Positions 55,342 through 64,000 of a stretch of 64,000 nucleotides of DNA are shown here, in pieces. The stretch covers positions 1,550,001-1,614,000 of the forward strand of contig CANTAL010000003.1 in assembly GCA_947650365.1 (NCBI GenBank), read 5' to 3'. Below the pieces are notes generated by a model, which had not been told where the DNA came from, made no database searches, and saw nothing but the letters and a program-made list of their open reading frames with translations. Position numbers and translations under genes: made by a program. The number at the start of each line of letters is the position of its first letter. Position 1 is the first letter of the stretch. This DNA comes from Chamaelirium japonicum (lineage: Eukaryota > Streptophyta > Magnoliopsida > Liliales > Melanthiaceae).

Positions 55342-58300
55342 CGTACGATCCATTCTAATTCATTCGCATGATCCATTCGTACGATCCATTCTAATTCATT
55401 CGCACGAATGAATTTGAATGGATCGTACGAATGAATTAGAATGGATCGTACGAATGAATTAGAATGGATACATTCGTGTGAATGAATTAGAATAGATCGT
55501 GTGAATAAATTAGAATGGATCGATCGTACGAATGAATTAGAATAGATCGTGCGAATAAATTAGAATGGATCGTACGAATGAATTAGAATGGATCGTGCAA
55601 ATGAATTAGAATGGATCGTACGAATGAATTAGAACGGTTAAATTCGTGCGAATGAATTAGAATAGATCGTACGAATGAATTAGAATTGATCGTGCGAATG
55701 AATTAGAATTGATCATACGAATGAATTAGAATGGATCGTACGAATGGATTAGAACGCATTGTACGAATGAATTCGAATAGATACATTTGTGCGAATGAAT
55801 TAGATTGCATCGTACGAATGAATTTGAATGGATTGTTCGAATGAATTAGAGTGGATCGTACGAATGAATTAGAATGGATCATGCGAATGAATTAGAATAG
55901 ATCGTACAAATGAATTCGAATGGATACATTCGTGCGAATGAATTAGAATGGATCGGACGAATGAATTAGAATTGATCGTGCGAATGAATTAGAATGGATC
56001 ATACGATTGAATATGAATGGATCGTACGAATAAATTAGAATGGATACATTTGTGCGATGAATAAGAATGGAGCGTACGAATGAATTACAATGAAGCGTAC
56101 GAATGAACTAGAATGGATACATTCGCGCGAATGAATTAGAATGGATCATATGAAAGAATTAGAATGGATCGTGCGAATGAATTAGAAAGGATCGTACGAA
56201 TGAATTAGAATGGATATATTCGTACGAATGAATTAGAATGGATCGTACGAATGAATTAGACTTGATCGTACGAATAAATTAGAATGGATACATTCATGCA
56301 AATGAATTAGAATGGATCGTGCGAATGAATTAGAATTGATCGTACGAATGAATTAGAATGGATCGTACGAATGAATTAGATCGTACGAATGAATTAGAAT
56401 GGATCGTGCGAATGAATTAGAATTGATCATACGAATGAATTAGAATGGATCGTGCGAATGAATTAGAATGGATCGTACAAAAGCATTAGAATGGATACAT
56501 TCTTGCGAATGAATTAGAATGGATCATACGAATGAATTAGAATGGATACATTTGTGCGAATGAATTTGAATGGATTGCACGAATTGAATTAGAATGGATC
56601 GTACGAATGGATAAGAATGGATCGTACGAATGAATTAGAATGGATCATACAAATTAATTAGAAAGGTTACATTCGTGAGAATGAATTAGAATGGATCGTG
56701 CAATTGAATTAGAATTGATCATACGATTGGATTAGAATGGATCGTACGAATGAATTAGAATAGATCGTGCGAATGAATTAGAATGGATCGTACGAACGAA
56801 TTAGAATGGATCGTACGAATGAATTAGAATGGATCATATGAACGAATTAGAATGGATCGTACGAATGAATTAGAATGGATACATTCGAGCGAATGAATTA
56901 GAACGGATCATACGAATGAAGTAGTATGGATCATTCAAATGAATTAGAATGGATCGCTCGAATGTATCGTACGAAGGAATTAGAATGGATCGTACGAATG
57001 GATTAGAATGGATCGTACGAATAAATTAGAATGGTTCGTACTAATGGATTAGAATTGATCGTACGAATGGATCAGAATGGATCGTACGAATGAATTAGAA
57101 AGGTTACATTCGTGAGAATGAATTAGAATGGATCGTACGAATGAGTTAGAATGGATCATACGAATGAATTAGAATGGATCGTACAAATGGATTAGAATGG
57201 ATCGAACGAATGAATTAGAATGGATACATTCGAGCGAATAAATTAGAATAGATCATAGGAATGAATTAGAATGGATCATACGAATGAATTAGAATGGATC
57301 GTGCGAATGAATTAGAATGGATTGTACGAATGAATTAGAATGGATACATTCGTGCGAATGAATTAGAATGGATCGTGCGAATGAATTTGAATGGATCGTA
57401 TGAATGAATTAGAATGAATCGTACGATCCATTCTAATTCATTCTCATAAATGTAACCTTTCTAATTCATTCATACGATCCATTCTAATTCATTCGTACGA
57501 TCCATTCTAATTCATTCACATGATCCATTCTAATTCATTCGTACGATCCATTCTAATTCATTCGCACGATCCATTCTAATTCATTCGTACGATCCATTCT
57601 AATTCGATCGCTCGAACGTGACCATTCTAATTCATTCGTATGATCTATTCTAATTCATTCCTACGATCCATTCTAATTTATTCTCACGAATATAACCTTT
57701 CCAATTCATTTGTATGTATCCATTCTAATTCATTCGTACAATCCATTCTAATTCATTCGCACAATCCATTCTAATTCATTCCTACATACGATCCATTCTA
57801 ATTCATTCGTACGATCCATTCTAATTCATTCGCACGAATGTATCCATTCTAATGCATTCGTACGAACCATTCTAATTCATTCGCACGATCCATTCATTCA
57901 ATCGCATGATCCATTCTAATTCATTCGCACGATCCATTCTAATTCATTCGCTCGAATGTATCCATTCTAATTCATTCGCACGAATGTATCCATTCTAATT
58001 CATTCGTACGATCCATTCTAATTCATTCGTACGATCCATTCTAATTCATTCGCACGAATGTAACCATTCTAATTCATTCGTACGATCCATTCTAATTCAT
58101 TCCTACGATCCATTCTAATTCATTCCTACGATCTATTCTAATTCATTCGTATGATCCATTCTAATGCATTCATACGATTCATTCTAATTCATTCGCACGA
58201 TCCATTCTAATTCATTCGCATGATCCATTCTAATTCATTCCTACGATCCATTTTAATTCATTCGCACGAATGTATCTATTCTAATTCATTCGTACGATCC

Positions 58301-60346
58301 ATTCTAATTCATTCGTACGTTCCATTCTAATCCATTCGTACGATCCATTCTAATTCATTCGCACGAATGTAACCATTCTAATTCATTCGTATGACCCATT
58401 CTAATTCATTCCTACGATCCATTCAAATTCATTCGTATGATTCATTCTAATTCATTCGTATGAGCTATTATAATTCATTCGTACGATCCATTTTATTTCA
58501 TTCATACGATCCATTGTAATTCATTCATACGAATGAATTAGAATGAATCATGTGAATGAATTAGAATGGATACATTCGTGAGAATGAATTAGAATAGATC
58601 GTACGAATGAATTAGAATGGATCATGCGAATGAATGAATGGATCTTGCGAATGAATTAGAATGGATCGTACGAATGCATTAGAATGGATACATTCGTGCG
58701 AATGAATTAGAATGGATCGTATGAATGAATTAGAATGGATCGTACGAATTAATTAGAATGGATCGTACAAATGAATTAGAAAGGTTACGTTTGTGAGAAT
58801 GAATTAGAATGGATCGTACGAATGAATTAGAATGGATCGTACGATTGGATTAGAATGGATCGTACGAATGAATTAGAATGGATTAGAATGGATCGTACGA
58901 ATGGATTAGAATAGATCGTACGAATGAATTAGAATGGATCGTACGAATGGATTAGAATGGATCGTACGAATGGATTAGAATGGATCGTACGAATGAATTA
59001 GAATGGATCGTACAAATGAATTAGAAAGGTTACATTTGTGAGAATAAATTAGAATGGATCGTACGAATGGATTAGAATGGATCGTACGAATGGATTAGAA
59101 TGGATCGTACGAATGAATTAGAATGGTTACATTCGTGCGAATGAATTAGAATGGATCGTACGAATGAATTAGAATGGATCATATGAATGAATTAGAATGG
59201 ATCGTACAAAAGAATTAGAAAGCTTACATTCGTGCGAAAGAATTTGAATGGATCGTACGAATGGATTAGAATGGATCATACGAACGAATTAGAATGGATC
59301 GTATGAACGAATTAGAATCGATCGTGAGAATGAATTAGAATGGATCGTGCGAATGAATTAGAATGGATCGAACGAATGAATTAGAATAGATCGTATGAAT
59401 GAACTATAATGGATCGTACGAATGAATTAGAATGGATCGTGCGAATGAATTAGAATGGATCATGTGAATGAATTAGAATAGATCGTGCGAATGAATTAGA
59501 ATGGATCGTACGAATGAATTAGAATGGATCGTACGAATGGATTAGAATGGATCGTACGAATGAATTATAATGGATCGTACGAATGAATTAGGATGGATAC
59601 AATTGTGCGAATGAGTTAGAATGGATCATACGAATGAATTAGAATGGATCGTACGAATGGATTAGAATGGATAGTATGAATAAATTAGAATGGATCGTAC
59701 GAATGAATTTGAATGGATCGTGGGAATGAATTTGAATGGATTGTGCGAATGAATTAGAATGGATCGTACAAATGAATTAGAATGGATACATTCGAGCGAA
59801 TGAATTTGAATGGATCGTACGAATGGATTAGAATGGATCGTACAAATGGATTAGAATGGATCGTACGAATGAATTAGAATGGATCGTACGAATGAATTAG
59901 AAAGTTACATTTGTGAGAATGAATTTGAATGGATCGTACGAATGAATTAGAATGGATCGTACAAATGGATTAGAATGGATCGTACGAATGGATTAGAATG
60001 GATCGTACGAATGAATTAGAATGGATCGTACGAATGAATTAGAATAGATCATGCGAATGAATTAGAATGGATTGTACAAATGAATTAGAATGGATACATT
60101 TGTGCGAATGAATTAGAATGGATCGTGCGAATGAATTAGAATAGATCGTACGAATAAATTAGAATGGATATAGATATGTGAATGAGTTAGAATGGATCGA
60201 ACGAATGAATTAGAATGGATACATTTGTGCGAATGAATTAGAATGGATCGTACGAATGAATTAGAATGGATACATTTGTACGAATGAATTAGAATGGATC
60301 GTACGAATGAATTAGATCGTACGAACGAATTAGAATGGATCGTACG

Positions 60347-60471
60347 AATGAATTAGAATGGATACATTCGAGCGAATGAATTAGAATGGATCGTACGAAT
60401 GAATTAGAATGGATCATAGGAATGAATTAGAATGGATCGTGCAAATGAAATAGAATGGATACATTCGTGCG
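60347..60471 (-). repeat. 125-bp composite module, inverted (right region)
   Basis: Full copy. GAAATAG replaces GAATTAG in the last unit. Confidence 0.75.
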
Positions 60472-61675
60472 AATGACTTAGAATGGATCGTAGGAATGAA
60501 TTAGAATGGATCGAACGAATGAATTAAAATGGATCATACGAATGAATTAGAATAGATCGTAGGAATGAACTAGAATGGATCATACGAATGAATTAGAATG
60601 GATCGTGCGAATGAATTAGAATGGATCGTACGAATGAATTAGAATGGATCATACAAACGAATTACAATGGATCGTACGAACGAATTAGAATGGATCGTAT
60701 GAACGAATTAGAATGGATCGTACGAATGAATTAGAATGGATACATTCGTGCGAATGAATTAGAATAGATCGTACGAATGAATTATAATGGATCGTACGAA
60801 TGGATTAGAACGCATTGTACGATTGAATTAGATTGCATCGTACGATCCATTCTAATTCATTAGCGCAAATGTATCCATTCTAATTCATTCGCTCAAATGT
60901 ATCCATTTTAATTTATTCGTACGATCCATTCTAATTCATTCATACGATCTATTTCTTTCGTACGATCCATTCTAATTCATTCGTACGATCCATTCTAATT
61001 CATTCGCATGATCCATTCTAATTCATTCATACGATCCATTCTAATTCATTCGTATGATCCATTCTAATTTATTTGTTCAAATATATCCATTCTAATTCAT
61101 TCGTACGATTCATTCTAATTCATTCGTACAAATGTATCTATTCTAATTCATTCGTACAATGCGTTCTAATCCATTCGTACGATCCATTCTAATCCATTCG
61201 TACGATCCATTCTAATTCATTCGTATGATTCATTCTAATTCATTCGTAAGATCGATTCTAATTCATTTGCATGAATGTATCCATTCTAATTCATTCGCAT
61301 GATCCATTCTAATTCATTCGTACGATCCATTCTAATTCATTCGTACGATCCATTCTAATTCATTCTCACAAATGTAACCTTTCTAATTCATTTGTACGAT
61401 CCATTCTAATCCATTCGTATGATCCATTCTAATCCATTCGTACGATCCATTCTAATTCATTCGCACGAATGTACCCATTCTAATTCATTCGTACGATCCA
61501 TTCTAATTCATTCGTATGATCAATTCTAAGATTGTACGAATGAATTAGAATGGATACATTCGAGCGAATGAATTAGAATAGATCGTAGGAATGAATTAGA
61601 ATGGATCATACGAATGAATTAGAATGGATTGTATGAATGAATTAGAATGGATACATTCGCGCGAATGAATTAGAA

Positions 61676-61783
61676 TAGATCGGACGAATGAATTAGAATG
61701 GATCGTACGATTCATTCTAATTCATTCGTACGATCCATTCAAATGCATTCGTACGATTCATTCTAATTCATTCGCACGATCCA
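61676..61783. repeat. Switch cassette, copy 6
   Basis: Carries GATCGGACG, the switch at 61708 and CAAATGCATTCG. Confidence 0.75.
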
Positions 61784-62643
61784 TTCTAATTCATTCGTAC
61801 GATCCATTCTTATTCATTCGTACGATCCATTCTAATTCATTCGTACGATCCATTCTAATTCATTCGTATGATCCATTCTAACTCATTCGGTGGATCCATT
61901 CTAATTCACTCATACGATGCACTCTAATTCATTCGTACAATCCATTCAAATTCATTCGTACGATGCAATCTAATTCATTCGCACAAATGTATCTATTATA
62001 ATTCATTCGTATAATGCGTTCTAATCCATTCGTACAAATGTATCCATTCTAATTCATTCGTACGATCCATTCTAATCCATTCGTACGATCCATTCTAATT
62101 CATTCGTACGAATGTAACCATTCTAATTCATTCGTACGATCCATTCTAATTCGTTCGTACGATCCATTCTAATTCATTCGTACGATCCATTCTAATTCAT
62201 TCGCATGAATGTATCCATTCTAATGCATTCGTACGATTCATTCTAATTCATTCGCACGATCCATTCTAATTCATTCGTACGATCCATTCTTATTCATTCA
62301 TACGATCCATTCTAATTCATTCGCACGATCCATTCTAATTCATTCGCACAATCCGTTCTAATTCATTCGTACAATCCATTCTAATTCATTCGCACGAATG
62401 TATCCATTCTAATTCATTCGTACGATCCATTCTAATTCATTCGTACGATCCATTCTAATTCATTCGCATGATCTATTCGTACGATCCATTCTAATCCATT
62501 CGTACGATCCATTCTAATTCATTCATACGATCCATTCTAATTCTTTCGTACGATCCATTCTAATTCGTTCGCACGAATGTAACCATTCTAATTCATTCGT
62601 ACGATCCATTCTAATTCATTCCTACGATCCATTCTAATTCATT

Positions 62644-62735
62644 CGCACGAATGTATCCATTCTAATTCATTTGCACGATCCATTCTAATTCATTCCTATG
62701 ATCCATTCTAATTCATTCGTACGATCCATTCTAAT
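62644..62735 (+). repeat. Composite module cut by a strand switch
   Basis: The first four units are present, but the array turns to strand A just before the expected CGCTCG 28-mer at 62741. Confidence 0.7.
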
Positions 62736-63160
62736 GGATCGTACGAATAAATTAGAATAGACCGTGCGAATGAATTAGAATGGATCGTACGAATGAATTA
62801 GAATGGATATATTTGAACGAATAAATTAGAATGGATCATACGAATGAATTAAAATGGATCGTACGAATGAATTAGAATGGATCATACGAATGAATTAGAA
62901 TGGATAGTGCGAATGAATTAGAATGGATCGTACAAATGAATTAGAATGTATCGTACGAATGAATTAGAATGGATCCACCGAATGAGTTAGAATGGATCGT
63001 ACGAATGAATTAGAATGAATCGTACGAATGAATTAGAATGGATCGGACGAATGAATTAGAATGGATCGTGCGAATGAATTAGAATAGATCGTACGAATGG
63101 ATTAGAATGGATCGTACGAATGGATCCATTCTAAAATGAGTTAGAATGGATCGTACGAAT
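62736..63160 (-). repeat. Satellite, terminal strand-A block
   Basis: This is the last 425 bp of the array. It includes an inverted copy of the landmark (GGATCCACCGAATGAGTTAG at 62971-62990). Near its end, 63118-63131 is a 14-bp perfect palindrome (GAATGGATCCATTC), followed by CTAAAATGAGTTAG, an irregular junction. Recognisable satellite ends at GTACGAAT (63160). Confidence 0.9.
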
Positions 63161-63461
63161 GGCCCTGCCTGGTGGGCCCCCGAAGACAACACCGGGACCC
63201 ACCGGCCCTGCCTGGTGGGCCCCCGAGTACCACAGCAGGACCCACCGGCCCTGCCTGGTGGGCCCCCGAAGACAACAGTGGGACCCACCGGCCCTGCTTG
63301 GTGGGCCCCCGAAGACAACAGCAGGACCCACCGGCCCTGCCTGGTGGGCCCCCGAAGACCACAGCGGTACCCACTGGCCCTGCCTGGTGGGCCCCCTAAG
63401 ACGGCAACGGAGCCTACCATCCTTACCTGGAGGATCCCCAGATACGACAGCAGAAAACCAC
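63161..63461 (+). repeat. 43-bp GC-rich minisatellite, about 7 copies
   Basis: Copies start at 63161, 63204, 63247, 63290, 63333 and 63376, exactly 43 bp apart, each opening GGCCCTGC(C/T)TGGTGGGCCC. A decayed seventh copy starts at 63419 (ATCCTTACCTGGAGG). Copies 1-5 share a CGA(A/G) stretch, a CCAC- or AACA-type middle and an A/GGGACCCACC end; copy 6 has drifted (CTAAGACGGCAACG). Each unit can fold a 10-bp stem, GGGACCCACC against GGTGGGCCCC, with one mismatch around a 10-base loop. Several frames of both strands are open only because the repeat has few stops. The decayed copy runs straight into the TATA region, so I place the repeat in the LTR's U3; a separate minisatellite is possible. Confidence 0.93.
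63172..63394 (+). promoter_or_regulatory. Repeated matches to TCP transcription-factor sites
   Basis: GTGGGCCC occurs at 63172, 63215, 63258, 63301, 63344 and 63387, once per 43-bp unit. It fits both published plant consensus sites, GGNCCCAC (class I, on the other strand) and GTGGNCCC (class II). GGACCCAC, a second class I match, occurs at the end of units 1-4 (first at 63195) and is lost in units 5 and 6. That gives about ten matches in 220 bp, ending about 90 bp before the TATA box. Binding is inference from the motif only, and it assumes the host is a plant. Confidence 0.4.
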
Positions 63462-63481
63462 CATTTACCACCAGAGAATCC

Positions 63482-63490
63482 TATAAATAG
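63482..63490 (+). promoter_or_regulatory. TATA box of the LTR
   Basis: TATAAATAG is a strong match to the plant TATA consensus. It lies after the minisatellite and before a leader without long reading frames. A start of transcription about 30 bp on, near 63515, would fit. Confidence 0.6.
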
Positions 63491-63915
63491 CAGAGCCTTC
63501 GAATGTATATGGATCCAGAGATCTGTGCTATGACTTGATTTCTGATTTCAAAAACTAGAGCTCCGGGATTTCCAACATCCCATCCTTCCCCTCTCTTTGA
63601 TCTTCATCTTCTCTTTGAAGAGGTTGAAGGGTGACTTCAGTGATACTCGGCCTGTCGAGATCACGTCGATATAAGTGTTAGTGAATTCGGGTTGCTCCCT
63701 ATAGCACGGAGACGTAGGCTTCGGCTGAACTCTGAGATTACACATTGTGTCAACCTTCTCTCTGCTTGTATACTTAAAGCACTAACTTTAAGCCATCGAG
63801 ACATCAACCTTCAAACCTATCTTCCAATCAATAGGTCGACCAACGATCTTTAACTTCAACTTCAATTGGCTGGTGCTGCGAAGTCTTCGAGTCGGCACGA
63901 AGATTTTCCCCCACA
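63491..63915 (+). other. R-U5 part of the LTR, untranslated
   Basis: This mixed-composition sequence is unlike the satellite. It has a pyrimidine-rich stretch (CTTCCCCTCTCTTTG at 63585-63600, then CTTCATCTTCTCTTTG). I see no domain-bearing frame. The exact R/U5 border and a polyadenylation signal cannot be placed. Confidence 0.55.
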
Positions 63916-63918
63916 GTT

Positions 63919-63936
63919 TGGCACCGTCTGTAGGAT
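63919..63936 (+). promoter_or_regulatory. Primer-binding-like site
   Basis: TGGCACCGTCTGTAGGAT starts three bases after the CA end of the LTR. TGG is the complement of the CCA end of a tRNA, and the position is right for minus-strand priming. The matching tRNA tail would read ACAGACGGTGCCA; I do not assign the tRNA. Confidence 0.6.
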
Positions 63937-64000
63937 CGGACGAGAAGCTGTGTCCGTTCTACAACTGCTATTAGATCAGTTGAGCTGACTGATCGAATAG
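63937..64000 (+). mobile_element. Start of the retrotransposon internal leader
   Basis: The element runs off the window here. A hairpin with perfect 7-bp arms (GATCAGT at 63974 and ACTGATC at 63988, 7-base loop) lies 38 bp after the primer site. It may be a packaging or dimer signal, or chance. Confidence 0.5.

Larger units (their letters stand above)
51081..58345. repeat. Segmental duplication copy E2 (about 7.26 kb)
   Basis: This is the partner of 39002-46654. Orientation is A to 51555, B 51556-51918, A 51919-53711, B 53712-54112, A 54113-54202, B 54203-55407, A 55408-57423, B onward. Every switch of E1 has a counterpart in the same order, so the switches predate the duplication. E2 is about 390 bp shorter. 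The minus-strand frame at 52203-52445 is repeat only. Confidence 0.8.
58346..62735. repeat. Satellite, right region
   Basis: Orientation is B to 58530, A 58531-60843, B 60844-61530, A 61531-61708, B 61709-62735. The long A block has many GATCGTACGAATGGATTAG units, close to consensus. It holds one strand-A composite (60347), a switch cassette (61678) and a GGTGGATC landmark (61882). Its B end cuts a 125-bp composite short at 62735, where the strand changes. Confidence 0.85.
1..63160. repeat. 23-bp satellite array with alternating orientation
   Basis: The whole span is made of diverged copies of a 23-bp unit: CATTC, TAATT, CATTC, then the linker GTACGATC (strand B), or its complement (strand A). 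From the length I estimate roughly 2,500 or more units. The unit is about 35% GC and strand A is about 65% purine. A second unit class is 28 bp, with linker G(C/T)ACG-AATGT-ATC or -AACC in place of GTACGATC. The canonical unit has TAA in one frame, so the array is closed to translation about every 69 bp except where CTAATT has become CAAATT. No RNA gene, coding region or transposon was seen in it. Block orientation is listed region by region below. The repeat nature is certain; any centromeric or heterochromatic role is inference. Confidence 0.97.
63160..63915 (+). mobile_element. Putative 5' LTR of a Ty3/gypsy-like retrotransposon
   Basis: The proposed order is U3 with 43-bp repeats, TATA box at 63482, an untranslated R-U5 stretch, and an end TTTTCCCCCACA at 63915 followed by a primer-binding-like site. 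This is the order expected of an LTR and leader reading rightward. The LTR could start at TG (63160-63161), next to satellite GTACGAA, giving about 756 bp bounded by TG and CA. The G may instead belong to the satellite, and the true start may lie inside or be truncated. No coding region of gag or pol is in view, so the lineage is open; a TTTGGCACCGTCTG start of the internal region resembles plant Ty3/gypsy elements. The minus-strand frame 63548-63745 shows no known domain and I do not accept it. Confidence 0.7.

Noticed and set aside
1..63160. CRISPR array
   Set aside because: Units are 23 and 28 bp with no unique spacers, and both strands alternate.
1..63160. Telomere or CENP-B-box repeats
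   Set aside because: No TTTAGGG or TTAGGG runs, and the linker does not match the CENP-B box pattern. A centromeric role cannot be read from sequence alone.
1..63160. Transposon terminal inverted repeats at the strand switches
   Set aside because: The inverted pieces are satellite on both sides of each join, with no internal element and no target duplication.
63161..63461. CpG-island promoter of a host gene
   Set aside because: The GC richness comes from the 43-bp tandem repeat, and the downstream sequence fits an LTR and leader, not a host transcript.
63079..63533. Overlapping reading frames on both strands with GPTRQGRW- or PALPGGPPKT-like repeats
   Set aside because: The 43-bp repeat is poor in stops in all frames, so several frames are open at once. 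One even runs into the satellite (VRSILIHSYD), which no real protein would.
63548..63745. 65-residue minus-strand reading frame in the LTR
   Set aside because: Short, no recognisable domain, and antisense to the LTR.

Overview
The window is almost entirely one non-coding tandem-repeat array. From base 1 to about 63,160 it is a satellite with a 23-bp unit: CATTC, TAATT, CATTC and an 8-bp linker GTACGATC. A regular minority of units are 28 bp long because the linker carries 5 extra bases. I see no gene, RNA gene or intact transposon inside the array. Its few open reading frames are translations of the repeat. The last 840 bp are different. A GC-rich 43-bp minisatellite (63,161-63,461) leads into a TATA box, a long untranslated stretch, a CA end and a primer-binding-like site. 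I read this as the 5' LTR and leader of a Ty3/gypsy-like LTR retrotransposon whose body lies beyond the window. That points to a eukaryote, most likely a flowering plant, and to heterochromatin (pericentromeric, centromeric or knob-like). The species cannot be named from this sequence.

The array's striking property is that it does not keep one orientation. Call the GAATTAGAATGGATC-reading strand A and its complement (GATCCATTCTAATTC) B. By eye I map 69 consecutive A or B blocks, from about 30 bp to 3 kb, so about 68 strand switches in 63 kb. Many switches fall on the 6-bp palindrome CGTACG in the linker, where changing strand leaves the six bases intact. Several leave long palindromes or hairpins (118 bp with one mismatch at 2037-2154; 42 bp perfect at 23548-23589; 27-bp arms at 8180-8239).

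Over this lies a higher-order layout. Four tandem units of about 5.15, 4.6-4.8, 4.1 and 4.05 kb fill 3.35-21.3 kb, each carrying the same 110-120 bp inverted island. A block at 25.06-29.3 kb recurs at 46.7-50.5 kb. A block at 39.0-46.65 kb recurs at 51.1-58.3 kb. A 2-2.8 kb family fills 33-39 kb. A 125-bp composite of five units (28+23+23+23+28) occurs at least 11 times on strand B and at least 5 times, inverted, on strand A.

Nothing here forms a pathway. The reading is a satellite shaped by unequal exchange and segmental duplication plus frequent template or strand switching at a built-in palindrome, bordered by a retrotransposon whose promoter region has its own tandem repeat, rich in matches to plant TCP-factor sites. 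Block boundaries are read by eye and are good to about 5-20 bp; larger unit ends to about 50-200 bp.
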